Below are positions 25,624-34,342 of a DNA stretch of 64,000 nucleotides, piece by piece. This DNA is from Thaumarchaeota archaeon CSP1-1 (GTDB lineage Archaea > Thermoproteota > Nitrososphaeria > Nitrososphaerales > Nitrosopumilaceae). The DNA is taken from assembly GCA_001443365.1 (NCBI GenBank), contig LDXL01000006.1, positions 119,387-183,386 of the forward strand, written 5' to 3'. How positions within the stretch are numbered: position 1 is the first letter of the stretch; every line of letters starts with the position of its first letter. Both the position numbers and the translations under genes were made by a program. The notes beneath the pieces were generated by a model. That model worked only from the letters and a program-made list of their open reading frames with translations, did no database searches and was not told where the DNA came from.

Positions 25624-26043
25624 ATGGGTCATGATAATTTAGAAAAATCACTATCAAAAATCTTAGTAAGAGATATCATGAGTAATTCTCTAATATCTGC
25701 AGATCCTTCGACAACGGTTTATCAAATAGCAAAGTTAATGGAAAAGGGTGGAGTGGGGGCCATAATAGTTAAAAAAGATAACATACCGGCTGGAATAATT
25801 ACAGATAGAGATTTTGCGATAAAAATTGCCTCACAAAAATATCCTTTAGACACTCCAGTCCACAAAGTTGCGTCATATCCTTTGCAAACAATAAACGCAA
25901 ATGAATCGATTTTAGTTGCCGCAGATTTAATGTCTTCAAAAAAAATTCGAAAGCTTGCGGTTGTAGAAAATAACAAAGTGGTTGGAATCATTACGTCAAC
26001 CAACCTAGTAAATCAATTAGCTGTAAAGAAAGATAATAGGTAA
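25624..26043 (+). CDS. CBS-domain pair protein
   Basis: The 139-residue protein consists of two CBS motifs: VRDIMSNSLISADPSTTVYQIAKLMEKGGVGAIIV and then VHKVASYPLQTINANESILVAADLMSSKKIRKLAVVEN. Such pairs bind adenosine nucleotides and act as energy sensors. No catalytic domain is attached, so it probably regulates a partner. The conserved GIITDRDF and GIITSTNLV endings are present in each half. It stands alone; neighbours give no clue. Confidence 0.88.
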   Translation: MGHDNLEKSLSKILVRDIMSNSLISADPSTTVYQIAKLMEKGGVGAIIVKKDNIPAGIITDRDFAIKIASQKYPLDTPVHKVASYPLQTINANESILVAADLMSSKKIRKLAVVENNKVVGIITSTNLVNQLAVKKDNR

Positions 26044-26155
26044 AAACTATTGCATAACCTATAAAAATCTAAAAAGATCCGTTTCAATTTCGCTAAATCA
26101 CGTTAAATTCAAAATTATTCTTAACCTTTACATAATACTAGAAATAAGATATTAA

Positions 26156-26413
26156 TTGTTAAAATTGAAAGACGAATTTCCATCTAACAAAGTAAGCAAT
26201 GAAATGGTCAACACCTTAAACCAAATAATGCCCAAAATACCAAGTATGCGGTGGGGTGCGTTAACTAACATTCATCCTACAAATGCAAAGATAAAACAAA
26301 TGAATAGGCTTTTGCCTCATGATAAGAAATGGCATCTATTGTTTGAAGAAAAAGATCAAGTAAATGTAGATGGGGTTACGATTAGACGAAAAACTTTAGA
26401 TTCTATGACCTAA
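26156..26413 (+). CDS. Small hypothetical protein
   Basis: The 85-residue protein starts at TTG 26156; a second TTG three codons later is equally possible. It is hydrophilic, with KIPSMRWGALTNIHPTNAKIKQMNRLLPHDKKWHLLFEEKD in the middle (separate motifs SMRWG and HDKKWHLLF). There is no metal site or membrane segment. I recognise no family. The Trp- and His-containing motifs and the base composition look like a coding gene rather than a chance frame. Confidence 0.55.
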   Translation: MLKLKDEFPSNKVSNEMVNTLNQIMPKIPSMRWGALTNIHPTNAKIKQMNRLLPHDKKWHLLFEEKDQVNVDGVTIRRKTLDSMT

Positions 26414-26485
26414 GATTAGTCTTTAATTGATTTAGTCGTTGAAGAAAAAAGTTTGTTAAATTACTTTACAATATGAAAAAAGTGT

Positions 26486-27277
26486 TCAATTAGATTTTTC
26501 TTCAGATTCCCTAGTTTTCTCGCTCTCTTCCTTCATCTTTTCTTGTTCCTCTTTCATCTGCTCTCTCTCTTCCTTCATCTTTTCTCTCATTGACTGTAGT
26601 TCTTCTTTGAGTTTGTCTCCACTTTCCTCTCTAATTTTTTGCATTTCTTCTCTCATCTTTTCTCTTTCTTCTCTCATCTGTTTACGAAGAACATCAACTT
26701 CGGCCTTGAGCTCTTCTCGCATTTGAATGCGAAGATCATGAATTCTGTCTTTGAATTCTTCTTGTTGGGCTCGTAAATTAATCGCATCAATTGTAGATAC
26801 GCTATCATCACCACTCATTATTGCTCTGACAGGGACTCTAAACTCCTCGAAAACATCTTGATATGTACGCCGAAGTTGTTTGTATGACTCTCTAACTTCA
26901 TCGAGGTCTTCTCTGCATAGCTTTTTGATGTCTGCTCTTTCTTCTGGAGCGACATTTTCAAGTATGTCTCTGCATTGTTTGATTATTGCTTTTGTCTCTT
27001 CTTTTTGTGTTCTAAATTGGTCTTGGGTATCGTGTACAAAGGCAGAAACTTCTTGTCCTAGACTCCTAATGTCATCTTCGTCATCTACATCTTCTGTTTC
27101 ATCTTCAGTAGTATCTTCGGTTTCCTCAGTGTCTTCTGTTTGGGCAAAAGCAAAGTCAATGTAGGTATTTGTTGGAACAGACCCTAGGATTTGAAAACCG
27201 TTTATTGTTGGAGTAACAACACCTGCTAGTAAGATTGACATTAAAAATAACATTAGTACTGGAAATTTCGGCATCAT
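26486..27277 (-). CDS. Secreted acidic coiled-coil protein
   Basis: A signal sequence (MLFLMSILLAGVVTPTING, first 30 residues) is followed by an acidic TE/ED-rich stretch (TEDTEETEDTTEDETED). The C-terminal 110 residues are an extreme Lys/Glu/Arg/Met helix (KMREEMQKIREES, REKMKEEREQMKEE), likely a long coiled coil or single helix. One Cys pair (IIKQCRDILE, IKKLCREDLD) may form a disulfide. The protein is probably exported and elongated, perhaps bound to the S-layer or cell surface. No enzyme motif is visible. Confidence 0.65.
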   Translation of the reverse strand: MMPKFPVLMLFLMSILLAGVVTPTINGFQILGSVPTNTYIDFAFAQTEDTEETEDTTEDETEDVDDEDDIRSLGQEVSAFVHDTQDQFRTQKEETKAIIKQCRDILENVAPEERADIKKLCREDLDEVRESYKQLRRTYQDVFEEFRVPVRAIMSGDDSVSTIDAINLRAQQEEFKDRIHDLRIQMREELKAEVDVLRKQMREEREKMREEMQKIREESGDKLKEELQSMREKMKEEREQMKEEQEKMKEESEKTRESEEKSN

Positions 27278-27506
27278 AGTAAAACTGACTAAATGGCATT
27301 TAATATTTACGTATTACTACGAAAATACATTATTTCCACACTCATTTACGCATTCGATAAGAAAGTCTAAGAAAATATTCAAGAAACACGTGCCTAAATT
27401 CTCCTTAAAATCATTTTTAGGTGAATTAAAAGGCATTTAATTTCTGCGACTGGGATCTCGGTAGTTTCAAAAGAATTAATTATCTCAGAAATTCCAGCTA
27501 GCACGA

Positions 27507-28610
27507 ATGAGTAACTGGGATCTAATGATGCCTGGAATGGGTCTTACGGCTATCGGGATTGCTGGTGTTTTCATAGCATATTCTGGAATTGCGCATACAT
27601 TCGTTGATGGAATGCATGCACTTACTGGTCTTACAATGTTCTTTGGTTTAATTTTCTTGTCTGCAGGAATTTTAGAAGGAGGCGTCTCAACAACTAACAA
27701 AGCCAAAGCTACAACTTTGGTAATCATATCAATTGCGTTATCTTTTGGAATGGTTGCAGTTGCAATTAATACAATTTCAACAGTACCAGTGTTTGCTGGG
27801 ATTATGTTGATTATTGCTATTCCTGCAATTTTAATTGCTTATGTTGCCACGAAGTATCCAATATATGCAAAGCCTGTATCCATAATTTTCATTTTAGGTG
27901 CTGTTGCTGGAGTTGCAACATATATTGGATTTGGTTTTGCAGGTCCTGAACCCTATCTAATTGGAGAAGAGTCAGTAGAGGAAATAATTGAAGAGATGAC
28001 TGAAGTTATGCCAGTAATGGCACATCAGTCTATTTCCATTCTTCCAGATTCCTCAAAACAAGGAAATCCCGATTATGAACCGGATGTAGTGAATGTCCCA
28101 CAAGGAAATCTAATTGAATGGACAAATAATGATAATGTAGCCCATACTGTTACAAGTTCACTTGATTTTGGCGAAACATTTGATTCAAGTCTAATAGATC
28201 CTGGTTCTAAATTCCTGTTAGATACTTCTGAACTTGCTTTAGGCGAATACGAATACATGTGTATAGTTCATCCTTGGATGACAGCAACTATAGTTATTGA
28301 AGAATCAAAGGAACCTGTTATAGTAGATGTTATTATTCCTGTAGGAGCAAGCACGCAAAAGATTGATCAACTTTACTATGATCCACAAGACATTACAGTT
28401 TCTATTGGAACCACTGTAAAGTGGACAAATAATGATGAGATGATACACACTGTTACTAGCGGAACTCTAGAATTAGGGCCATCAGGAATATTTGACTCTA
28501 GTATTCTTAATGCAGGTTCATCGTTTGAGCACACATTTAGTTCTGCAGAAACAGTTGATTATTACTGCATTGTACACCCATGGATGACAGGTTCAGTTAC
28601 TACCGAATAG
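27507..28610 (+). CDS. Membrane-anchored double cupredoxin (blue copper protein)
   Basis: The first 150 residues contain about four transmembrane helices (GLTAIGIAGVFIAYSG, ATTLVIISIALSFGMVAVAI and others). Two plastocyanin-like domains follow, about residues 165-270 and 275-367. Each carries the type 1 copper ligands: HTVTS, then C-x-x-H-x-x-M in CIVHPWM. The two domains are similar to each other, showing an internal duplication. It probably carries electrons on the outer face of the membrane, part of the copper-rich respiratory chain typical of ammonia-oxidising archaea. Its electron partner is not known. Confidence 0.9.
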   Translation: MSNWDLMMPGMGLTAIGIAGVFIAYSGIAHTFVDGMHALTGLTMFFGLIFLSAGILEGGVSTTNKAKATTLVIISIALSFGMVAVAINTISTVPVFAGIMLIIAIPAILIAYVATKYPIYAKPVSIIFILGAVAGVATYIGFGFAGPEPYLIGEESVEEIIEEMTEVMPVMAHQSISILPDSSKQGNPDYEPDVVNVPQGNLIEWTNNDNVAHTVTSSLDFGETFDSSLIDPGSKFLLDTSELALGEYEYMCIVHPWMTATIVIEESKEPVIVDVIIPVGASTQKIDQLYYDPQDITVSIGTTVKWTNNDEMIHTVTSGTLELGPSGIFDSSILNAGSSFEHTFSSAETVDYYCIVHPWMTGSVTTE

Positions 28611-28612
28611 TT

Positions 28613-29011
28613 TTGCAATTAGTTTTAACAGAAGTACAACGACAATTTCTTTTTAAAGAGGCTACTGATAAGAAGCCAAACGAATCATGTGCATTATTGT
28701 TTGGAAAGAAAGAAAACGATAAACTTATCGTTAGAGATGTATTTCTTGCAGAAAATGTTGAAGAGTCACCAGTAAATTTTACAATTTCTAATGAACAATT
28801 GATTCTTGGTTATAAAGAGGCTGAAGAAAAGGGATTGGACGTAATCGGCATCTTTCATTCCCATCCTAGCTCAGATCCATATCCCTCTGCAACTGATAAA
28901 AAATTTATGGAGATTAATCCAGTTGCATGGGTGATTTTCTCAGACATTACAAAGAGTTTCAAAGCTTACATGTTTGAATCTAAAGTAATAGAGATACCAA
29001 TTATCAGGTAG
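28613..29011 (+). CDS. JAMM/MPN-domain metalloprotease-like protein
   Basis: The JAMM zinc motif is complete: an upstream Glu (NESCALLFG), then HSHPSSDPYPSATD, which fits H-x-H-x7-S-x2-D. Related archaeal proteins remove ubiquitin-like modifiers or act in sulfur transfer, so this may be a deconjugase. The frame is open upstream to 28580, inside the cupredoxin gene. I chose the TTG at 28613, two bases after the cupredoxin stop (132 residues, MQLVLTEVQR). The two genes are probably co-transcribed. The 3' end overlaps the convergent gene by eight bases. Confidence 0.85.
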   Translation: MQLVLTEVQRQFLFKEATDKKPNESCALLFGKKENDKLIVRDVFLAENVEESPVNFTISNEQLILGYKEAEEKGLDVIGIFHSHPSSDPYPSATDKKFMEINPVAWVIFSDITKSFKAYMFESKVIEIPIIR

Positions 29012-29411
29012 AATTTTTTTTCCTAAAAGTAACCTTAGTTCCATTTTTTAATTCTAATAAAATTTTCTTGTCAGCGTTTAGTATTTTTCCAATTATATTA
29101 ACTGGAGAATATGGTCTAATCTCATTCTTATCTCCGATAGGAGTTGGTCCATAAAATAAACAGATTGCCTTACCTGTGGGCCAATAGGCTACATCAAACA
29201 ATTCTACGGTAGGTTTTGCATTTTCTTCTCCCATATCTATTTGAGATTCATCAGTATAGACTTCCTCGCCCCACAAGTTCGTTCCTACTGTAAAAGGTAA
29301 GTTTTTTAGAAATGATTTTACTGTTTTTGGAGAGGTAGTATCATCTAATTCTAAATCTATATTATTTAATTTTGGAATCTCAACTTCAATCTTGTGTTTC
29401 ACGATTGACAT
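29004..29411 (-). CDS. Cyclophilin-like fold protein
   Basis: The sequence VEIPKLNNIDLELDDTTSPKTVKSFLKNLPFTVGTNLWGEEVY, followed by VAYWPTGKAICLFYGPTPIG and IIGKIL, matches the TM1367/DUF369-type cyclophilin-like fold. The prolyl-isomerase catalytic residues are not evident and the function is unknown. The frame extends to 29453, but that ATG would overlap the divergent DUF2024 start (CATG). I chose the internal Met (MSIVKHKIEV) at 29411, which leaves 40 bases between the two divergent starts and gives 135 residues. Confidence 0.75.
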   Translation of the reverse strand: MSIVKHKIEVEIPKLNNIDLELDDTTSPKTVKSFLKNLPFTVGTNLWGEEVYTDESQIDMGEENAKPTVELFDVAYWPTGKAICLFYGPTPIGDKNEIRPYSPVNIIGKILNADKKILLELKNGTKVTFRKKNST

Positions 29412-29451
29412 AATTCTTTGAAATAAATATCCCTTACTTTCAATATATGAC

Positions 29452-29709
29452 ATGGAAATTCATGTATATGATACATACGTCAAGGCAGCCGATGGCCATA
29501 CAATGCATTTTGATGTAATCACAAACAAACAAGACCATCAAAAAGCAATTGATTATGCAAAAAAGTGGTTATTAACCATAGGAGAAGGGGACGCCAAAGT
29601 CACAACAGAAGAATGCCAATTTTGTCATTCCCAAGGGGCTCCTGAACCTGTTGCGCAGGCAATTGAAAAAGATGGATTTTTCATCCAAAAGATGGAAGGC
29701 TGTCCATAA
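29452..29709 (+). CDS. DUF2024 family protein
   Basis: The 85-residue product begins MEIHVYDTYVKAADGHTMHFDV, the signature start of DUF2024 proteins, with a conserved His and Asp. It continues with a helix and a CxxC (EECQFCHSQ) plus a C-terminal Cys (EGCP), which could bind a metal. The family is small and cytoplasmic and its function is unknown. It is divergent from the cyclophilin-like gene. Confidence 0.8.
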   Translation: MEIHVYDTYVKAADGHTMHFDVITNKQDHQKAIDYAKKWLLTIGEGDAKVTTEECQFCHSQGAPEPVAQAIEKDGFFIQKMEGCP

Positions 29710-29746
29710 ATTTTTTTAATTTTTTAAAGAAATATTGTAAACTTTT

Positions 29747-29753
29747 TTTATAC
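29747..29753 (+). promoter_or_regulatory. TATA box before the 68-residue gene
   Basis: The sequence tttatac, preceded by a T run, is centred about 23 bases before the ATG at 29773. The position suits an archaeal TATA box and a leaderless transcript. Confidence 0.45.
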
Positions 29754-29772
29754 ATACGTTATCAAATAACAT

Positions 29773-29979
29773 ATGGAATTACATCCTTATGCAAGATTAT
29801 CCGTTGAAGGAGACAAAAAAACTAGATGGGTCTGTGGTTGTTTTGAAACAGTTGATGGTTTCTTTAAATTCTGTTCAGAACATAATGATTCGCTCAGAAA
29901 AGCAATCGAATCTCAAATTGATGAGCTTGACATGACTATAATAGTAGATGAAAAAAAGTCTGAAGACTTATCGACCTAG
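29773..29979 (+). CDS. Small Cys-containing hypothetical protein
   Basis: The 68 residues begin MELHPYARLSVEGDKKTRWVCGCFET, with a CGC motif, then FKFCSEHNDSLRKAIE and an acidic C-terminal strand and helix. Three cysteines and two or three histidines could hold one metal ion. A good TATA box precedes the gene. The last 12 bases overlap the convergent pyrophosphatase gene. I know of no named family, but the overall composition looks like a genuine thaumarchaeal small protein. Confidence 0.6.
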   Translation: MELHPYARLSVEGDKKTRWVCGCFETVDGFFKFCSEHNDSLRKAIESQIDELDMTIIVDEKKSEDLST

Positions 29980-32007
29980 CACTATTAGTCCAACGAATAT
30001 TGGTACAAATACAATTGCGATAGTGTTGAGTAGTTTTATTACAGTATTCAATGCAGGGCCTGCAGTATCCTTGTAGGGATCTCCGATTATATCACCTACT
30101 ACTGCTACCTTATGTTCTTCTGTGCCTTTTTGTCCTTTAACTTCAATGAGTTTTTTTGCATTATCCCAAGCACCGCCAGTATTTGCAAGATGATATGCAA
30201 GAGGAATTCCAGTTACCACTGCTCCCATTAATAGGCCTACGACAGAAGGCGGGCCTAAGATAATTCCGAGAATTATTGGAGCTGCAATTGCAATTGATGC
30301 AGATTTCCATAATTCTTTAACTGAAGCTACTGTTGCAATATCAACACATTTTGCATAATCGGGTTTTGATTTACCAGTCAAAATTTCAGGATCATTTTTG
30401 AATTGACGTCGAACTTCGTCAACCAATTTTGAAGCTGCTCTAGATACACCATTGATTAATTGTCCAGTAATAATGAATGGAATTAATCCACCTACTAAAA
30501 GTCCCACAATTAGAGTTACGTTTGAAAGGCTGTAATCAAAAACGGTTTCAAATGTATGTGCTGCTTCGAATTGAAATGCCTGAATCATCGCTAAAGCTGC
30601 CAATCCAGCACTGGCTATAGCAAATCCTTTGGTAACTGCTTTTGTAGTATTTCCAACCGCATCAATTTCATCAGTTATTTTACGATTCTCTTCACCCATT
30701 CCAGTCATCTCAACAATTCCACCTGCATTGTCAGCAATAGGTCCGAATGCATCGATGCTTAGAACGATTCCAGCAAGACTCAACATTGCCATAGCAGTAA
30801 GAGAAGTTCCAAAGATTCCATAAAGTAGAGCTTGGGAAGGATCCGGTGATGCAGAATATGCTAATGCAAATGAAATAATGATTGCTAGAATCAAGGTAAT
30901 CATAAAGGGTCCTGTGGACTGCATGCCTTTGATTATTCCAGTTAATGTAAGAGATGCATATCCCCATTTTGCAGAATCTGCAATTTCTCTAACAGGAGGG
31001 AATTTGTAACTTGTATAGTAGTCAGTAATTCTTTGAATTACTGGAACTAGTATAACACCAATTACTGTACAACCAAACAGGGTATATGCTAGATTCGTTT
31101 GACCAAGATACAAATAAGTGAAGACAAAGTTTAATGCGATTGCAACTCCTGCGGAAATAAAAAAAGCTCTGGTAAGTGGTTTCATGACATCTGTAATTTT
31201 CTTAGTACCTATTGACGCAGCCCCAATTATTGATGCAATCATACCTGATGCTCCAATTAAAATTGGATATAGAAAATTCTCAGGAGAGCCAATAAGCGCA
31301 GCAATTAAGATTGATGCAAGAATAGTTACAATATAGGACTCGTATACATCTGAACCCATGCCTGCTGCATCACCTACATTATCACCTACATTGTCTGCAA
31401 TTGTTGCAGGATTCCTTGGATCATCTTCAGGAATATTTGCCTCAACTTTTCCAACCAGGTCTGCAGCCATATCTGCAGCTTTTGTAAAAATACCTCCACC
31501 AATTCTAATGAAAAGTGCAATAAGGCTAGCTCCTATTCCTACTCCTGCAATAGTAATTGGATTAGGGTAGACAAGATATAGTAATGTAATTGCTAATAGT
31601 GCCATAGCTGGAACTGCCAAACCCACAGTAGCCCCACCTCTAAATGCTAAAGCAAATGTTTTCCCAAGACCAATTTGAGTAGCATTAGCTGATCGTACTG
31701 CAGCCTTGACAGTGATTTTTAATGAAATTATTCCAGCTACAGCTGAAAGTCCTGCACCAACTGCAAAGGCAATCCCATTTGATAATTGAAGAAATAGGCC
31801 AATAATTATAGATAAAGCAATAGCAATAGGAATGATAATTTTCATCTCTCGTTTCAGAAAAGCAGATGCACCAGTTTTTACGGCATTTGAGATATCCACC
31901 ATCTCTTTTGTTCCTGCTTGTTGTTTAGAGACCCATGCAGCAAAACCAGCTGCTACAATAAAAGATACAATGGCAGCTCCTATAGGTAGAAGCTCTTGGA
32001 GTTCCAT
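29968..32007 (-). CDS. hppA: Membrane-bound H+-translocating pyrophosphatase
   Basis: The enzyme uses pyrophosphate hydrolysis to pump protons out. Diagnostic motifs: the substrate site DMAADLVGKVEANIPEDDPRNPATIADNVGDNVGD (split here as DMAADLVGKVE and DDPRNPATIADNVGDN), YYTSYKFPPVREIA, and the C-terminal DPYKDTAGPALN. The length of 679 residues and about 15-16 helices fit the family. The subtype marker reads DAVGNTTKAVTKG: the Lys after GNTT points to the K+-independent proton pump rather than the K+-dependent type. It saves energy in an organism with an ATP-poor metabolism. Confidence 0.95.
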   Translation of the reverse strand: MELQELLPIGAAIVSFIVAAGFAAWVSKQQAGTKEMVDISNAVKTGASAFLKREMKIIIPIAIALSIIIGLFLQLSNGIAFAVGAGLSAVAGIISLKITVKAAVRSANATQIGLGKTFALAFRGGATVGLAVPAMALLAITLLYLVYPNPITIAGVGIGASLIALFIRIGGGIFTKAADMAADLVGKVEANIPEDDPRNPATIADNVGDNVGDAAGMGSDVYESYIVTILASILIAALIGSPENFLYPILIGASGMIASIIGAASIGTKKITDVMKPLTRAFFISAGVAIALNFVFTYLYLGQTNLAYTLFGCTVIGVILVPVIQRITDYYTSYKFPPVREIADSAKWGYASLTLTGIIKGMQSTGPFMITLILAIIISFALAYSASPDPSQALLYGIFGTSLTAMAMLSLAGIVLSIDAFGPIADNAGGIVEMTGMGEENRKITDEIDAVGNTTKAVTKGFAIASAGLAALAMIQAFQFEAAHTFETVFDYSLSNVTLIVGLLVGGLIPFIITGQLINGVSRAASKLVDEVRRQFKNDPEILTGKSKPDYAKCVDIATVASVKELWKSASIAIAAPIILGIILGPPSVVGLLMGAVVTGIPLAYHLANTGGAWDNAKKLIEVKGQKGTEEHKVAVVGDIIGDPYKDTAGPALNTVIKLLNTIAIVFVPIFVGLIVLGR

Positions 32008-32065
32008 TTTATACCATGCCTATTTGTGTTAAATATAAATCATTGATAGAAAAATGGTAAAGTTT

Positions 32066-32428
32066 TCATTTTCTTTTTTTGTAAGGAGGAAAAGTTTTTC
32101 CTCTCAGTCCTTGTCTTACAAGTTTGTTAAATCGTTTTCCGTGACTTAGGTATGGGAACCGCATATGGATCAGCTCATGTACAATTGTATTGTCTAATGA
32201 TTTGTCATCAGAAATCTTCTTAATATTTATGAAAATTAAGTTTTGTCGTAAGTAAGAGACCCCATAGTATTTGTAAGCAGAGGTTCTTCTTCCTTCTGTC
32301 ATTTCCTTTGGCATATCTAAAACCTCTCTTGTTGTAAGTAGAACTTTTGGTTCTGGAATAGAGAATCTGTTAGAATAAATTCCAACCTTCTCAAATATTT
32401 CAAGTTTAATTTCAGGATCTAACTTCAT
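32066..32428 (-). CDS. SprT-like putative zinc metallopeptidase
   Basis: The 120 residues contain the zinc-protease motif HELIHMRFPYLSHGKRF, with His-Glu-x-x-His (about 85-89) and a second ligand region. The strand YLRQNLIFINIKKI precedes it. The layout resembles SprT/Wss1-type domains, which in eukaryotes cut DNA-protein crosslinks, but other short HExxH families exist. The C-terminus is basic (GLRGKTFPPYKKRK), compatible with DNA or RNA binding. Function unproven. Confidence 0.75.
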   Translation of the reverse strand: MKLDPEIKLEIFEKVGIYSNRFSIPEPKVLLTTREVLDMPKEMTEGRRTSAYKYYGVSYLRQNLIFINIKKISDDKSLDNTIVHELIHMRFPYLSHGKRFNKLVRQGLRGKTFPPYKKRK

Positions 32429-32579
32429 GTAGGCTTTTTATCAAAACATGGTATATTGATAAATGTCAATTCTAGCTTCAAAGTTTGTTCATTTTGATTC
32501 GGTTAAAGATGAATCAATAGGGTCAGAGATATTAGTAGTGTAATCATTAATCATACAGCCACCGTCTCATCATACCCCA

Positions 32580-33077
32580 TTAATTCATAGAATCAAGTAT
32601 TAATTGTGTTTTTTTTCTTATTTTATCTTCAATTTGAACTATAACTAGTCCCTCGTTTGGTTGTCCATACATTACAACAGAATTGTTTGGGGCGTAGAGG
32701 CATACTGGGATTACTAATAGATCCTCCTCACCATTAATGGTAATTCTAACAGGTGGTTTTGATCTGAATGAATTTTTTATTGCTGTTATACTTTCAGTAG
32801 TGATTTCACCTGCAGGGTTATTACAGGATATGAGGGTAGCCACCATATCTATAGATGGAGGCTCTCGTTTGGATCTTTTTTCTAAAGCGTCAATTATTTG
32901 CAATGAGGGAGTAATTCCAAATTTTAACATCTTTTCTGTAGTTGCATCCCCAACTGTTATGATGAAGGAATCAGAGGAGATATGTTTCAAAACATTTTCT
33001 TTAGTTACTTGGCTATCAGGTAGAAGAATTCCAAATGGAGTTTTTAGTTGGTTACGAAGGTTTTCGGGTAATTTCAC
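32580..33077 (-). CDS. GTP-dependent dephospho-CoA kinase
   Basis: This archaeal enzyme (DUF359 family) makes CoA by phosphorylating dephospho-CoA with GTP. The recognisable motifs are TVGDATTEKML, LQIIDALEKRSKREP, CNNPAGEIT, INGEEDLLVIPVCLYAPNNSVVMYGQPNEGLVIV. The frame stays open to 33158, inside the mrp gene. I chose the GTG at 33077, 14 bases after the mrp stop (MKLPENLRNQLKTPFG), giving about 165 residues, the normal size. It is downstream of mrp on the same strand. Confidence 0.9.
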   Translation of the reverse strand: MKLPENLRNQLKTPFGILLPDSQVTKENVLKHISSDSFIITVGDATTEKMLKFGITPSLQIIDALEKRSKREPPSIDMVATLISCNNPAGEITTESITAIKNSFRSKPPVRITINGEEDLLVIPVCLYAPNNSVVMYGQPNEGLVIVQIEDKIRKKTQLILDSMN

Positions 33078-33091
33078 AAGAATCTTTTTTC

Positions 33092-34183
33092 CTAGTTTGT
33101 TGATGGTGTGGCTTCTGCTTTCATTTCTTCTTGAAGCCTTGCTGCAAGAATACTGCATTGTGCTGCAATATTTTTTGCAGTTTTCCTAAAAGCTTCAGCA
33201 CTAGGAGATTGAGGAGCTGTGATCATAACTGGTTTTCCTTTATCAGAACCTTCCATGATACCAGAGTTTAGAGGAATTTCTCCAACAAATGGAATGTTGT
33301 ATTTTTCACTAATTTTTTTTGCTCCACCTTGACCAAAAATATAATGATTTTCATTGCAGTTTGGACAAACAAAAGAGCTCATATTTTCTACAACTCCAAG
33401 TATTGGAACATTAAGTTTATTGAACATTCCAAGTGCTTTTACTGCTACATTACTTGCAACATCTTGGGGGGTTGTTACAACTAGAATCCCAGTTATCGGA
33501 ATAGTTTGAGCAAGAGTCAGTGGTATATCCCCTGTTCCTGGAGGAAGATCTACAATAAGATAATCAAGATCACTCCAGTTTGTATCAACTAAAAATTGTT
33601 TTAAGATACCAGAGATAATTGGTCCTCTGTAAATTGCTGCTTGGTGTTCTTGTTCGGCAAAAAATCCAAATGAAACAACTTTTAGTCCGTTTGATTCTGC
33701 AGGTTGAAGTTTATTGTCAGCTACTTCCATGTTAACTTTATCCATACCTAACATCAAAGGTATGCTTGGACCGTATACATCTGCGTCTAGTAGACCAACC
33801 TTAGCACCGGTTTGAGATAATGCCAATGCTAAATTAAGAGAGACAGTTGATTTTCCTACTCCGCCCTTTCCACTTGCCACGCCTATGATGTTCTTCACTG
33901 TTGCCATTGCAGTATCTGCATCAAGTGAACGTCCTTCCATAACTTTTGCAGTAACTTTCATGTCAAAGTTATTAATTCCATCAAGTTCACCAATGACTTT
34001 TCTAACATCATCTTCGATTTCTACGTTGAAAGGACATGCCGGGGTAGTTAATTCAAGGGTGAATTTCAAGTTGCCAGAGTTAAGTTCCAAATCTTTTATC
34101 ATACCCATAGAGACAATGTCTTTTTTAAGATCAGGATCAATTACAGTACTGAGTTTTTCTAAAACTTGATCAACGCCAACCAT
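33092..34183 (-). CDS. Mrp/NBP35-type Fe-S cluster carrier ATPase
   Basis: The 363-residue protein assembles or transfers iron-sulfur clusters. An N-terminal MIP18/DUF59 domain (VIDPDLKKDIVSMGMIKDLELN) is followed by the ParA-like ATPase with deviant Walker A ASGKGGVGKSTVSLNLALAL, Walker B LIVDLPPGTGDIPL and the cluster-binding CPNC (SSFVCPNCNENH). All parts fit the ApbC/Mrp family. It is transcribed with the CoA-kinase gene. In Thaumarchaeota it may serve the many Fe-S enzymes, such as NadA and the methylthiotransferase in this window. Confidence 0.95.
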   Translation of the reverse strand: MVGVDQVLEKLSTVIDPDLKKDIVSMGMIKDLELNSGNLKFTLELTTPACPFNVEIEDDVRKVIGELDGINNFDMKVTAKVMEGRSLDADTAMATVKNIIGVASGKGGVGKSTVSLNLALALSQTGAKVGLLDADVYGPSIPLMLGMDKVNMEVADNKLQPAESNGLKVVSFGFFAEQEHQAAIYRGPIISGILKQFLVDTNWSDLDYLIVDLPPGTGDIPLTLAQTIPITGILVVTTPQDVASNVAVKALGMFNKLNVPILGVVENMSSFVCPNCNENHYIFGQGGAKKISEKYNIPFVGEIPLNSGIMEGSDKGKPVMITAPQSPSAEAFRKTAKNIAAQCSILAARLQEEMKAEATPSTN

Positions 34184-34342
34184 GGATAAAAAAATCCTAT
34201 TTACATTATTTAAAGATAAGTCAGCTTATTCCAAAACTTGAGAATAATTTGGCCTTTTTTTGAATTTTATACTAGAAGATATTAAAATTTAGTAATTTTT
34301 ACCCAAAGATTCATAAATTCAAATCTGTGAAGGACTGCACAG

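Noticed and set aside
29412-29453. Longer N-terminus of the cyclophilin-like protein starting in the CATG shared with the DUF2024 gene
   Set aside because: It would put both promoters inside coding sequence; the family start fits the internal Met at 29411.
34305-34335. Possible tRNA fragment (TTCAAATC-type loop) before rpo7
   Set aside because: No acceptor stem or anticodon arm can be formed around it.
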